A stretch of 47,192 bases of DNA from assembly GCF_006438825.1 (NCBI RefSeq), contig NZ_RCZP01000042.1:20357-67548 (forward strand). The letters run 5' to 3'. Below, piece by piece: positions 16,765-25,607 of the stretch. The notes below the pieces were generated by a model that saw only the letters and a program-made list of their open reading frames with translations, searched no databases and was not told the DNA's origin. Each line of letters starts with the position of its first letter. Positions within the stretch are counted from its first letter, which is position 1. This stretch comes from Muricoccus nepalensis. GTDB taxonomy: Bacteria > Pseudomonadota > Alphaproteobacteria > Acetobacterales > Acetobacteraceae. Position numbers and translations under genes: made by a program.

Positions 16765-17349
16765 TCAGGTAATCTGAACCTGGACTGGCGTTGGATTGTA
16801 GCCGTTGCAGGGATTGTTGACCTGAGGACAGTTGGAGATCACGGCCAGCGCATCCATTTCTGCCCGCAGCGCGACCACACAGCCCGGCGGCGAGACACCT
16901 TCTGCAATTGCCGCGCTGCCAGAAGGCAGTACCGGCACGCGCATGAAGAAGTTGACGTTCGGCACGATGTCGCGCCGCCCTAGCCCGTGCTGAGCAAGGG
17001 CGTGCAGGAAGTTCTCGCGGCAGCCAGGACAGTTCTCCACGCCGTAGAGCATGCGATTGGATGGCGCGCTGCAGCAGCCCCCGATCGTATCGTGACCACC
17101 GAACTGGTCTTCGGTGATGGTGAAGATCGGCCGCGCTATATCCGAGTAGAGCACATGCCCGGCCGTCAAGAAGATAGTCCCGGCAGCCTTCATCGTGTTC
17201 GGTGCGTGGTAGCGCTCCTCGGGATCCGCGGCATTGTAGCAAAGAAAGTCGACAGCCTGCTGTCCATGCAGGTCGATGATGCGCAGGGTATGGCCACGAG
17301 GCACGATGCCAGACCAGGGTGCTCCGGCAGGGACAAGTTCATCCAGCAT
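16765..17349 (-). CDS. Urea amidolyase-associated protein 2 (UAAP2), DUF1989
   Basis: A 194-aa protein matching the DUF1989 family, UAAP2 branch: GIVPRGHTLRIIDLHGQQAV, DFLCYNAADPEERYH, FGGHDTIGGCCSAPSNRM, CRENFLHALAQHGLG, NVNFFMRVP, and ALRAEMDALAVISNCPQ followed by NNPCNGYNPTP. Conserved Cys and His residues suggest metal binding. In other bacteria UAAP1 and UAAP2 sit with urea or guanidine carboxylase and an ABC transporter; here none is next to it, so it is an orphan. It lies 78 bp downstream of the hydrolase gene on the same strand and may be co-transcribed. The biochemical role of the family is unsettled. Confidence 0.88.
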   Translation of the reverse strand: MLDELVPAGAPWSGIVPRGHTLRIIDLHGQQAVDFLCYNAADPEERYHAPNTMKAAGTIFLTAGHVLYSDIARPIFTITEDQFGGHDTIGGCCSAPSNRMLYGVENCPGCRENFLHALAQHGLGRRDIVPNVNFFMRVPVLPSGSAAIAEGVSPPGCVVALRAEMDALAVISNCPQVNNPCNGYNPTPVQVQIT

Positions 17350-17427
17350 TGGTTTCCGCCCCTTCTGGTCGCCATGATCCGGAAATCTACGGCACTACCA
17401 AGCACCATGTGCAAGCCTTGCATGCAT

Positions 17428-18285
17428 TCAGTGGCGCCGAATGAAGTCCAGTGCAGCCTTGTTGAACCCATCTGGCTGCTCCATGGGCACGGAATGGCCG
17501 GCATCAGCAATCGAGAACCACTCGGCCTGGGGCATGTGGCGGACCCAACGCTGCATGAGAGCCGGCGGTGCCAGAAGGTCGGCGCTGGCACTGATGACAA
17601 GCAGCGGAGTGTGGATTGCTTCGACCTTGGCGAAGGTATTGGGCGTGCGCAGCGGCTGCGGACGCGCGTTCTTCTGTCGCGCCTTCTCCTCCGCTTCAAG
17701 CCATGCCGCCGTCCGCTCAGGATGAGCGGCCCGGAAGGATGGGCCGATCTCAATGAAGCTTTCAGGTAGTTGGCGAAAGCCCGGGACATCCAAGTTACGG
17801 CTCAGTTGCTGCATCTCTGGTTCGGAGAAAGAGCCTGTGCTCGCGGCAACGACCAAGCTGCGTAGCGTCTGTGGGCGCCAACCTGCATAGTCCAACGCGA
17901 CGAAGCCACCTCCGGCAACGCCGATCAGGTGAAAGCTGGGCAGGCGGAGGTGGTCCACCAGCATGGCGAGATCCTCGGCGACACTGCCCGGCTGCGGTCC
18001 TGTCGACGGATCGGCGATGCTGTTGCCCCAGCCACGACGGTCGAAGGCGATGACGCGGTAGCCTGCGGTGGAGAGAGCGTCGAACTGATCAGCCCAACTC
18101 GCACTGGTGCCCGTGTTGGCATGCAGGAGCACAGCGGGCGTCCCATCCCCACCAGTGTCGCGCACAAAGAGGCGGACCCCAGGAAGCGCGACTGTGATCC
18201 CGTCCGGCACCGCCGCACGCGCGGGTAATGTCGACAACCCGACGCCCGCGGTAACAAGGGTCAGAAAGGAACGTCGGGGCAGCAT
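17428..18285 (-). CDS. Exported alpha/beta-hydrolase-fold protein lacking the serine nucleophile
   Basis: A 285-aa protein with a twin-arginine-like signal (MLPRRSFLTLVTAGVG, cleavage after ARA near residue 24), so periplasmic. The fold markers are VLLHANTGTSASW (oxyanion region), FDRRGWGNS, and a late DAGHSVPMEQPDGF with the expected histidine. At the nucleophile elbow the sequence is GVAGGG (122-127): Ala124 replaces the usual Ser. It may be a non-hydrolytic member or use different chemistry. The ATG at 18285 has GAGGAAG six bases upstream; a longer frame adds 30 residues without a signal-like start. Confidence 0.8.
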   Translation of the reverse strand: MLPRRSFLTLVTAGVGLSTLPARAAVPDGITVALPGVRLFVRDTGGDGTPAVLLHANTGTSASWADQFDALSTAGYRVIAFDRRGWGNSIADPSTGPQPGSVAEDLAMLVDHLRLPSFHLIGVAGGGFVALDYAGWRPQTLRSLVVAASTGSFSEPEMQQLSRNLDVPGFRQLPESFIEIGPSFRAAHPERTAAWLEAEEKARQKNARPQPLRTPNTFAKVEAIHTPLLVISASADLLAPPALMQRWVRHMPQAEWFSIADAGHSVPMEQPDGFNKAALDFIRRH

Positions 18286-18377
18286 GCGTATCTTCCTCAG
18301 GCCGTTTTGCAAGCCGCAGGTTTGGTCAAGCACGCAGAAGGGTAATCGGCACGGCCGATCCGTGGCCTGTTCCAATT

Positions 18378-19298
18378 TCAGGCCCGCTTGCGGGTAGCCG
18401 CAGGCGCTCCTTTGCTCTTGCCACCCGCAGCTTCCTTGGCTGCTTTTGATGCCTTTGACTTGGATGAGGATCGAGTGGGTGCCTTCTTGGCCGGCGCTCG
18501 TTTGCCCTCGTCCGTGCTCTGACCAAGACTGCGCTTCAGGGCGGCCATGAGGTCGATGACGTTGTCCCGGCGCTCCTCGGGCTCGGGCTCCGGCGCTTCT
18601 TCCTCGCCCCGCAGCTTGGCCTCGATCACCTCGCGCAGGCGAGCCTCGTAGCGGTCTTCCATATCGCCGGGGTCGTACTTGCCGGTCTGGCGATCGACGA
18701 GCTGAGTGGCCAGCCGGACCATCTCCTGGTCGGGCTTGCTGCCGGGCACGCTGGCGAAGAGCTCCTTCGGGTCTTCGAGGTCGCGCTCCTCGTGGAGCGT
18801 GTGCAGCACCAGCCCGCGGTCCATGGGCACGATGGCGATGGCCCGCTCCCTGCGCGCGAGCACGAGGCGCGAAAGTGCCATGCGGCCGCTCTTGGCAATG
18901 GCGTCCCGCAGCACGACGTAGACGTCCTGCCCGGCCTGACCATCCGGCACGAGGTAGTAGCTCGCGTCGAAGTAGATCGGGTCGATGGCGTCGGCTGCTA
19001 CGAACTTGTCGACCGTCAGTACCTCGGAGGTGTCGATCTTCGCCCGCTCGAAGTCGGCATCGTCGAGGATGACGTAGGTGTCCTTCTTGAACTCGTAGCC
19101 CTTCACGAGCTCGCCGCGCTCTACCGGCTTGTCGGTGCCCGCGTCCACGGTGACCATCCGCACGCGGTTCTGCGTCTTGGGGTTGATCAGGTGAAAGCTC
19201 AGGTCGCCCGAAGTCTTGTGGGCCGTGTAGAGGGCCACCGGGCAGGAGACGAGGGCGAGGCGGAGGTGTCCCCGCCAGATCGGGTGCTTCTGGGCCAT
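18378..19298 (-). CDS. ku: Non-homologous end joining protein Ku
   Basis: A 306-aa bacterial Ku. The family start WRGHLRLALVSCPVALYTA and the core segments LSFHLINPKTQNRV, VKGYEFKKDTYVILDDAD and YYLVPDGQAGQDVYVVLRDA are all present. The last 40 residues form a lysine/serine/alanine-rich tail typical of Ku proteins that bind DNA and LigD. Ku homodimers ring broken DNA ends and recruit LigD. The ATG overlaps the ligD stop by one base (TGATG), so the two are a translationally coupled repair unit. No SOS box is visible upstream of the pair. Confidence 0.96.
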   Translation of the reverse strand: MAQKHPIWRGHLRLALVSCPVALYTAHKTSGDLSFHLINPKTQNRVRMVTVDAGTDKPVERGELVKGYEFKKDTYVILDDADFERAKIDTSEVLTVDKFVAADAIDPIYFDASYYLVPDGQAGQDVYVVLRDAIAKSGRMALSRLVLARRERAIAIVPMDRGLVLHTLHEERDLEDPKELFASVPGSKPDQEMVRLATQLVDRQTGKYDPGDMEDRYEARLREVIEAKLRGEEEAPEPEPEERRDNVIDLMAALKRSLGQSTDEGKRAPAKKAPTRSSSKSKASKAAKEAAGGKSKGAPAATRKRA

Positions 19299-21895
19299 CA
19301 GTGCGTTTCCTCGGGAATAGACTGCCGCAGGGTCCCGTAGCCCTGCCAGGGATTGGCCTTCAGCCGCTTGAGGCGGTCGGGCACGGTCGCGAGGGTGAAA
19401 GCCAGCGGGTCGAGCTTGGCCGTGACCTCGCGCCAGGACAGCGGCGTGGCCACAGGGGCGCCAGGGCGGGCACGGGGCGAGTAGCTGGCTACCGCCGTGG
19501 CGCCGGGGCCGTTGCGCAGCCAGTCCACGAGGATGCGCCCGCGGCGCTTGGCCTTCGGCACCGTCGAGACGAAGCGCTCGGGCATGTCCGCTTCCATGGT
19601 CGCGGCGAAGTGGCGGCAGAAGGCCCGAACGGCGAGCCAGCCAGAGGCGTGCTGGATGGATGCGACGACGTGGAGGCCCTTGCCGCCCGTGGTCCGGCAG
19701 AAGCTCTCCAGCCCTGCCTTCTTCAGCCGGGCACGGACTTCCTTGGCGGCCTCCACCACATCGGGGAACGGCACCCTTTCGCCAGGATCCAGGTCGAAGA
19801 CGATGTGGTCGGGATGCGCGATGTCGCGCTCGGGCGAGCCCCAGACATGCAGCTCGATGGCCGACATCTGGGCGCAGGCGACCAGCCCCTCCTCGATATC
19901 GAGGGCCAAGTAGGGGCCCTCGGCCGCCACTCTGTCCCGGATGGAGGGTGGCATGCCTTTGCTGCCGTGCTTTTGGAAGAAGCGCTCCCCCTCGATGCCC
20001 TCGGGGCAACGGAGTAGGGCTAGCGGGCGACCGGCAATGCCAGGCAAGGCCACCGCGGCGACGGTACGCCAGTAGTCAGCCAGTTGGACCTTTGTCACGC
20101 CGGGCCAGAGTTCCCGCTCGGCATGGGTGATCTGGACTGCGCCGACCCGCTGGCTGCCGCGCTTCGGCGCGGTGGCGTGCACGATGGTTGCTTTCACCTG
20201 CCCACGAGGCTGGAAGACCTGCGGCTCGACCTCGGAGGGCGGCACGTCGCGCACCACCTCGTCCGCCTCCTTGTCCTGCCGAAGGCCGAGGTAGGTCGCG
20301 TGGCGGATGCGGCCAAAACCGGTCCAGCCGATGAACTGTGCCTCTGCCACGAGCTCGGGGCGCACCCATCGGATCGCGGGGTCGGGCGGCTCACCAGCAA
20401 AGAGTAGGCCCTCCGGAGGGGTACTCGGCATGGCGCTTAGCCTGCGGGTGAGGGAGCGAAGCTCGGCCTCCGAGAAGCCGGTGCCCACACCGCCAACGTA
20501 GTGGAGCTTCCGCTGCTCGTCGTAGAAGCCGAGGTGGAGCGAGCCGAGGCCCGTCCGACTGCCAGCCGGCGGTGTCCAGCCGAGCACGACGAACTCCTCA
20601 CGCCCCTGGCACTTCACCTTCACCCAGTCACGGGTGCGCGCGGCGCGATAGGGCGAGTTCGCCTGCTTGCAAATGATCCCCTCGAGGCCGAGGGCGCAGG
20701 CCTGCTTTCGAACCCGGGCGCTCTCGCCTTCCAGATGGTCGCTGTACCGGAGCGCCCCGCCCCAGTCGGAGAGCGGCTTCAGGGCCGCCTTGCGGTCCAC
20801 CAGGCGGCAGCCGCGCAGGTCCCAGCCTTCCAGGTGCAGGAGGTCGAAGGCATGAAGGAACAGGGCCTTCCTGCTTCCGCCGTTGGCGAGCGCTGACTGC
20901 AGGGCGGGAAAGGAGGAGAGCCCGTCCTCGCGCAGGGCGACCAGTTCACCGTCCATCAGCAGGGTCTTGGGCTTCAGGGAGGCGACCGCGCGGGCGACGT
21001 CCGGAAGCTTGGTCGTCCAATCCTGGCCGTTGCGGGTGATCAGACGGACCTGCCGGCCTTCCTTCCAAGCGAGAAGGCGGTAGCCGTCGAACTTGACCTC
21101 GCTGATCCACTCGTTGCCCTCAGGCGGCTCCCCGACCAAGGTCGCCAACTCCGGCTTTTGGCTCTCGGGCAGAAGGCCACGCACTGCCCCGGGGTAGGGA
21201 GCATCGCCGGCGGGCTCTGCGCTCGGGGCTGCCGCGGGCTTCTCTGCCACCGGTGTACCGGGCGTCGAGGTGGGTGCTGCGGCCGTCTTCCGACGCGTCT
21301 TCGCCTTATTGGTTGTGGCGGGCGCGATTTGGGGCCCTGGTTCCAGCTCCAGCGTCTCGGCGTCCGCGCCCTGCCGCTCCTCGGCGTCATGCTCCTTGAT
21401 CAGGAGCCAGTTCTCCGCCCGCTCGCCATCACGCTGACGTAGGCGAACGAGGACGAACCCGCCCTTGAGCCGCGTCCCATTCAGCCGGAGCTTGAGCTCG
21501 CCTTTCTCAAGGTCCTCGACAGGGTTGCCGAGGGGTGTCCATTCCCCAGCGTCCCAAATCTCGACGGTGCCGGCGCCGTAGTTCCCCTCGGCAATCGTGC
21601 CCTCGAAGGTCACGTACTCGAGGGGGTGGTCCTCCACCCGCACGGCCAGGCGCTTGTCCGCGGGATCGAGGGAGGGCCCCTTTGGCACGGCCCAGCTCCA
21701 GAGGACACCGCCATGCTCCAGGCGGAAGTCCCAGTGAAGGCGCCGGGCCGCATGCTTCTGGACCACGAACTTCAGTGCTGCCTTTGGGAAGGGCGTGGTG
21801 CTCTGCGGTGCCGGCTCACTGGTGCGGGCGAAGTCGCGCTTGGCCCGGTAGGTCCGGATCGAGGTGTCGCGAGCAGCGGCGGATCGGGCTGGCAT
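19298..21895 (-). CDS. ligD: Multifunctional NHEJ DNA ligase LigD
   Basis: An 865-aa protein with the three activities in the order phosphoesterase-ligase-polymerase, as in Pseudomonas. Phosphoesterase: FVVQKHAARRLHWDFRLE (43-60) and VEDHPLEY with His90. A low-complexity linker (about 180-235) precedes the ATP-dependent ligase: EVKFDGYR with adenylated Lys268, MDGELVAL, EGIICKQ and WVKVKC. The C-terminal primase-like polymerase has HIVFDLDPGE and CRTTGGKGLHVV. The enzyme trims, fills and seals double-strand breaks bound by Ku, encoded immediately downstream. Confidence 0.96.
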   Translation of the reverse strand: MPARSAAARDTSIRTYRAKRDFARTSEPAPQSTTPFPKAALKFVVQKHAARRLHWDFRLEHGGVLWSWAVPKGPSLDPADKRLAVRVEDHPLEYVTFEGTIAEGNYGAGTVEIWDAGEWTPLGNPVEDLEKGELKLRLNGTRLKGGFVLVRLRQRDGERAENWLLIKEHDAEERQGADAETLELEPGPQIAPATTNKAKTRRKTAAAPTSTPGTPVAEKPAAAPSAEPAGDAPYPGAVRGLLPESQKPELATLVGEPPEGNEWISEVKFDGYRLLAWKEGRQVRLITRNGQDWTTKLPDVARAVASLKPKTLLMDGELVALREDGLSSFPALQSALANGGSRKALFLHAFDLLHLEGWDLRGCRLVDRKAALKPLSDWGGALRYSDHLEGESARVRKQACALGLEGIICKQANSPYRAARTRDWVKVKCQGREEFVVLGWTPPAGSRTGLGSLHLGFYDEQRKLHYVGGVGTGFSEAELRSLTRRLSAMPSTPPEGLLFAGEPPDPAIRWVRPELVAEAQFIGWTGFGRIRHATYLGLRQDKEADEVVRDVPPSEVEPQVFQPRGQVKATIVHATAPKRGSQRVGAVQITHAERELWPGVTKVQLADYWRTVAAVALPGIAGRPLALLRCPEGIEGERFFQKHGSKGMPPSIRDRVAAEGPYLALDIEEGLVACAQMSAIELHVWGSPERDIAHPDHIVFDLDPGERVPFPDVVEAAKEVRARLKKAGLESFCRTTGGKGLHVVASIQHASGWLAVRAFCRHFAATMEADMPERFVSTVPKAKRRGRILVDWLRNGPGATAVASYSPRARPGAPVATPLSWREVTAKLDPLAFTLATVPDRLKRLKANPWQGYGTLRQSIPEETH

Positions 21896-22089
21896 GGCGT
21901 CTGGAGAACGTGGTTCTGCGCCAGTCAGTTGCAGCGGTGGAAGGACACCCGCTCCCCATTGGGATACCGAGCCCGCAGGGAAGGAGGCGTTAGCCGCAGG
22001 TTCGTAAAAATGAGGGGAGAGAAGGACTTGAAGGAGGATGCTGACGGGCGCGGGCGCCCAAGTCTACGGTGTGCGAGGGAGGCCGAACC

Positions 22090-23304
22090 ATGCGGTATGA
22101 CCTGATTGTGGTGGGTGGCGGAATCGCGGGGGCGGCGCTTGCCCAAACGCTCGCTACTGCCGGAGCGAAGGTCCTCGTCCTAGAGCGCGAGACCACGTTC
22201 CGCGACCGTGTGCGCGGAGAGCAGCTGCACTGTTGGGGCGCCGCCGAGGCCCGCCTCCTAGGACTCCACGAACTGCTCCGCACCGAGGTCGGGTACGAGG
22301 TACGCCTATGGTCGTCCCGCGTCGCCGGGATCCCGGCGGCGGCGCCACGCGATCTCGTGGAGACCTCGTCACACCGCCTCCCCGTGCTCAACTTTCACCA
22401 TCCGGAGATGCAGACTGTGATGCTACACGCCGCCGAGGCCGCCGGGGCCGAGGTTCTGCGTGGACCTGTGGTGCTCGGTGTCACACCTGGTGAACGCCCG
22501 ACAGTGCGCGCGAGGGTGCCGGGTGGGGAAGAGCAGGACTACGAGGCGCGGCTGATTGTCGGGGCAGACGGCCGCAACTCCGCCTGCCGAGGTTGGGCTG
22601 GCTTCGAGGTCCGCCGCGATCCCGAGCGCATGATTGTGGCCGGAGCGCTGATACACGGCTTCGGGGCGCCTGCGGACCGGATCAGCTCCATCATGGACCC
22701 GGCGGGCGGCTGCCTGTCCTTCAACGCCCCGCTTAGCGATGGGCGCTTCCGCAGCTATTTTGCATGGTTCGATGCGGGTAACGGTGACGGCCGCCGCCGT
22801 ACCGCTGGGCCACGCAGCCTTGAAGCTTTTGCGGAGAGCAGCATCGCTGCTGGTGCCCCGTCAGACTGGTTCGCGTCCGCCGAACTGATCGGCCCTCTCG
22901 CCTCCTTTGAGGGAACCGACAACTGGGTGCCGCACCCCTACCGCAACGGGGTCGCGCTGATCGGTGACGCTGCCGCATCCAACGACCCGTCCTTCGGTGC
23001 GGGCCTTTCGCTCGCGTTGGGCGACGTGCGTTCACTCCGAGACCAATTGCTGGCGAATGGGGACTGGGAAGCAGCGGGTCACGAATATGCCGCTGAGCAC
23101 GACCGCCGCTACGAGGCCGTCCACCGCATCACCGACTGGATCAGGACCCTCTTCCTCGATCCTAGACCTGAGGCTGCGGCGATCCGGACACGGGCCCTGC
23201 CGCGCATCGCCGCGGACCCGAGCCGCCGCGTGGATTACGTTGGTCTCGGTCCCTTGGCCCCGAGCGATGATGCCGCGCGGCGCCGCTTCTTTGGCGAGGA
23301 CTAA
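22090..23304 (+). CDS. FAD-dependent monooxygenase/oxidoreductase
   Basis: A 404-aa class A flavin monooxygenase-type protein. It has the N-terminal dinucleotide fold DLIVVGGGIAGAALAQTLA (GxGxxA variant), ERETTFRDRVRGEQ, the second FAD motif LIVGADGRNSACR, and the third in VALIGDAAASNDPSFGAGLS. It probably hydroxylates or oxidises a small aromatic or hydrophobic substrate using FAD and NAD(P)H; the substrate cannot be read from the sequence. The ATG at 22090 has GGGAGG seven bases upstream. It is divergent from ligD, with 194 bp between. Confidence 0.85.
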   Translation: MRYDLIVVGGGIAGAALAQTLATAGAKVLVLERETTFRDRVRGEQLHCWGAAEARLLGLHELLRTEVGYEVRLWSSRVAGIPAAAPRDLVETSSHRLPVLNFHHPEMQTVMLHAAEAAGAEVLRGPVVLGVTPGERPTVRARVPGGEEQDYEARLIVGADGRNSACRGWAGFEVRRDPERMIVAGALIHGFGAPADRISSIMDPAGGCLSFNAPLSDGRFRSYFAWFDAGNGDGRRRTAGPRSLEAFAESSIAAGAPSDWFASAELIGPLASFEGTDNWVPHPYRNGVALIGDAAASNDPSFGAGLSLALGDVRSLRDQLLANGDWEAAGHEYAAEHDRRYEAVHRITDWIRTLFLDPRPEAAAIRTRALPRIAADPSRRVDYVGLGPLAPSDDAARRRFFGED

Positions 23305-23439
23305 AAGTGCGTCCTGCGGTTCCAAACGAGACGGATTCTTCAGAGTGTGGGAGAGAAGCGCACTGCTCGCTCTGTTTTCCGAGGTCTGCCCACAGGATCA
23401 TCTGGTGCACCAAGGGCACGGAGCGGCAGTGTGGGGTCG

Positions 23440-23658
23440 TTAGCGACCGAGCCGGCAGTGTAACTCGGCGCTGGTAAGGCGCTCACCGCGTCGCACGGCA
23501 GCAACGATCTCGCGGGTCAGAGCAGGTAAGTCGTCGATGAATTCAGAGAGCGGCGGCGGCACGTTGAAGGTGCGGCGGTACACCTTGACCGCCTCCTCCA
23601 GCGGGGCCGGAGCGGATGCCGGCATGCCGTCCCAGGTAGCGCCATCCTTGTCCCACAT
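23440..23658 (-). CDS. Small protein of unknown function
   Basis: A 72-aa protein: MWDKDGATWDG, a proline/alanine linker, then a helical body VKVYRRTFNVPPPLSEFIDD followed by REIVAAVRRGERLT. I do not know the family. GGGGG lies a few bases before the ATG at 23658, which is preferred to an upstream ATG that would add a poor N-terminus. It is convergent with the FAD monooxygenase. Confidence 0.55.
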   Translation of the reverse strand: MWDKDGATWDGMPASAPAPLEEAVKVYRRTFNVPPPLSEFIDDLPALTREIVAAVRRGERLTSAELHCRLGR

Positions 23659-24093
23659 GTGACCCCCTATGCAGCGGTCTGAGGGGCTAGGCCGAGCCTG
23701 GCCATGGTAGACTTGAAGATGCAGCAATGAAGCGCATCATTCCCTTACGAAATCGTATATTTTACCGTGATGGTTGAAGCTGGCGTTGAGTGAAGTGGCT
23801 GTGCGCTGGCTGAACCCGTTATGCTCATGCAGGTTGTCAGGCTTACTCCCTGGCTTGTCCAAATTGAGCCGCTAAAAAGGCTGTATTGTGCTCGCCGTGG
23901 TTGATCCGTTGGTCGCCGATGAAGGCCTGTCTGCGTTCTGAAGAACGTCGTCTATCTAAGACCCTGCCAAGCGGGAGTGGCGACTGCGACGTAAAACAAC
24001 CCATAGACGATTAAAGAGCGGTCATTGTGCCGGCAGCAACGCGCTTGCAGCAGCTAAACAAGCAGCGTGCTGATGACGCAAAGAGGCATCGGC
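23659..24093. other. Intergenic region, relatively AT-rich
   Basis: These 435 bp are noticeably less GC-rich than their surroundings and hold no convincing gene on either strand. They contain one perfect palindrome, reported separately, and otherwise nothing I recognise. Confidence 0.4.
23934..23947. promoter_or_regulatory. Perfect 14-bp palindrome
   Basis: CGTTCTGAAGAACG has six-base arms around a GA centre in a gene-free, AT-richer region. It could be an operator for a dimeric regulator of a neighbouring small gene. It does not match the alphaproteobacterial LexA pattern. Chance is possible. Confidence 0.25.
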
Positions 24094-24288
24094 TCAATCC
24101 GTTGGAAGGAGTTCTTGTTCAACGGCTAGAACGTCGAGGGCTACAGCGGCGTCGGCAAAGCTAATCGGCGGACAGAGGGTGGTGCCCTCGTCGTCGACCA
24201 CAGCAACGCAATTCTGCTTGCGCACCGGGGCTGCTGTGACTTCCAGCGGCGTGGTGAGTTGTTTCCTGATCCGCAGCGCAACTGACAC
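24094..24288 (-). CDS. Possible small protein of unknown function
   Basis: A 64-aa frame from GTG: VALRIRKQLTTPLEVTAAPV, VRKQNCVAVVDDEGTTLCPP, then an acidic end. It has a protein-like alternation of strands and charge, but no family is recognised and the ribosome-binding site is weak, so it may not be translated. Confidence 0.35.
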   Translation of the reverse strand: MSVALRIRKQLTTPLEVTAAPVRKQNCVAVVDDEGTTLCPPISFADAAVALDVLAVEQELLPTD

Positions 24289-24360
24289 GCCTGACCGAGC
24301 AGCGACAGCTCAACCTTTAGGAGCCGCGCCGCCTCGAAAGGCTAGAACCGTGAGGTGATG

Positions 24361-24828
24361 ATGGCACCGGCAGCAGCCTTTATAACTCTCCTCGCACTCC
24401 TCGGGGCTGCACCAGCGGTTGCGCAGCCGACCACCTCCCTCGATCTCCCCGGCCAAGCTCGACGCGGACAGACAACGGTCTTCGCGGCTAGTTCCGCAGG
24501 CCGCAGGATGGCCGATGGCGGCCGGATCGAATTGAACTCGGATACCGCGGCGAGCAACATGCTTCCGCTTGGCACGACGGCCCGAGTTCGGAATCTTCGC
24601 AACGGTCGAGTGGCCATGGTGCGCGTGCGCGATCGGCTGCCGGCATCGGGCAACCGCATCATCAGCGTCACCCCGAAGGTCGCCCGGTTTCTCGGCATGG
24701 GTCCCGCTGGGAGGACCGAAGTCGAGGTCGCGCCGCTCGCCATTCCTCAGCGCGACGGCAGCGTTCGCCTTGGTTCCGGGACAGCCCTTCGCGGCCGACG
24801 AGCCTACGTGACCGACGCGGCGCGCTGA
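24361..24828 (+). CDS. Exported RlpA-like double-psi beta-barrel protein
   Basis: A 155-aa protein with a cleavable signal peptide (APAAAFITLLALLGAAPAVA) and no lipobox cysteine, so soluble in the periplasm. The mature part is an RlpA-type double-psi beta-barrel: LPLGTTARVRNLRNGRVAMV, VRDRLPASGNRIISVTP, and ARFLGMGPAGRTEVEV. RlpA proteins are septal lytic transglycosylases acting on denuded peptidoglycan. Here the usual Glu and His of the family (GE...AAH) are Gly and Ser/Asn (ADGGRIEL...AASN) while the Asp in VRDR is kept, so catalysis is doubtful. The ATG at 24361 has GAGG five bases upstream; a GTG and an ATG just before are alternatives. Confidence 0.75.
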   Translation: MAPAAAFITLLALLGAAPAVAQPTTSLDLPGQARRGQTTVFAASSAGRRMADGGRIELNSDTAASNMLPLGTTARVRNLRNGRVAMVRVRDRLPASGNRIISVTPKVARFLGMGPAGRTEVEVAPLAIPQRDGSVRLGSGTALRGRRAYVTDAAR

Positions 24829-25022
24829 CCGGCAACGTGTCCGGGTTGTACGTCAGCAGCCTTTGGGTGGGCGGAGCGTATTGTTGGTCGCAGCACGGCC
24901 CCGCAGCTCGCCGCTGTATCGGCTGCCTGCGTCCCACTCCGGCTCATAAAGGGCCAATTTGGGACACCTCCGTCAACCGGGTTCGGGTGACAGGGAGCGC
25001 GCCCAACCTCAGCCAGGACCTC

Positions 25023-25382
25023 TTACCGCCTGCCATTCACGACCAGCCCGAACACGAAGCCGACTGTTCGGGCAATCAGGAGGGACGGCAGCGGATGCCG
25101 ACTGACAACGGCAACGGCTGCACCTCCCGCCTGCCCGGCTCGGCCCAGGGCCTCCGCCGTGCCAGTCCGGGCCCGTTCCGCAACGCTGCCATGGACGGCC
25201 GTGTCCGTTCCGTCCGAAGTGATAAAACCAGTAGCGCCCGCCTTCTGGACAGGGTCTGAAGCCGGGAAGGTGTCCTCCACCCCCTTGTCGACCTTTGCCT
25301 CGTGGGTGGCGCCCGGCTTCAGATCGGAAACCCAGTGTCCCGTTTCCTCATCGCGCTTCTGATCCGTCCTGTCCTTGTCCAT
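25023..25382 (-). CDS. Small protein with C-terminal hydrophobic anchor
   Basis: A 119-aa protein: a charged, probably disordered N-terminal half (MDKDRTDQKRDEETGHW, VDKGVEDTFPASDPVQ), a helical stretch and a hydrophobic C-terminal segment (PSLLIARTVGFVFGLVV) ending NGRR. The DTFPASDP motif occurs in small alphaproteobacterial stress-type proteins, and the C-terminal helix recalls the membrane anchor of ElaB/DUF883 proteins; the function is unknown. GGAGG eight bases before the ATG at 25382 fixes the start over a longer frame. Confidence 0.65.
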   Translation of the reverse strand: MDKDRTDQKRDEETGHWVSDLKPGATHEAKVDKGVEDTFPASDPVQKAGATGFITSDGTDTAVHGSVAERARTGTAEALGRAGQAGGAAVAVVSRHPLPSLLIARTVGFVFGLVVNGRR

Positions 25383-25607
25383 GGTCCCCGCCTCCGATGA
25401 TGGTTGCCGACCCTGCACCAGCCCCATAAGGGTGCTTCAGTTCAGCGGAGAGGAAGTGCAGCAAGACGGAAGAGAGTTGCATGACCGGCTTGGCAGCCTT
25501 CCAGTTTTTTACGTCCCTTCCCTGCCCCGCGCAGCGACTGACTTTCAACAAGCTGCCGGGCGGCCCTAGACTGCCAGTCAAAGGCTCTACGTACCGGGTA
25601 GGATGCT

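Noticed and set aside
21905-21917. Inverted repeat AGAACGTGGTTCT just upstream of ligD as an SOS box
   Set aside because: The spacing and orientation (GAAC-N3-GTTC) do not fit the alphaproteobacterial direct repeat GAAC-N7-GAAC, and it lies only 10 bp from the start codon.
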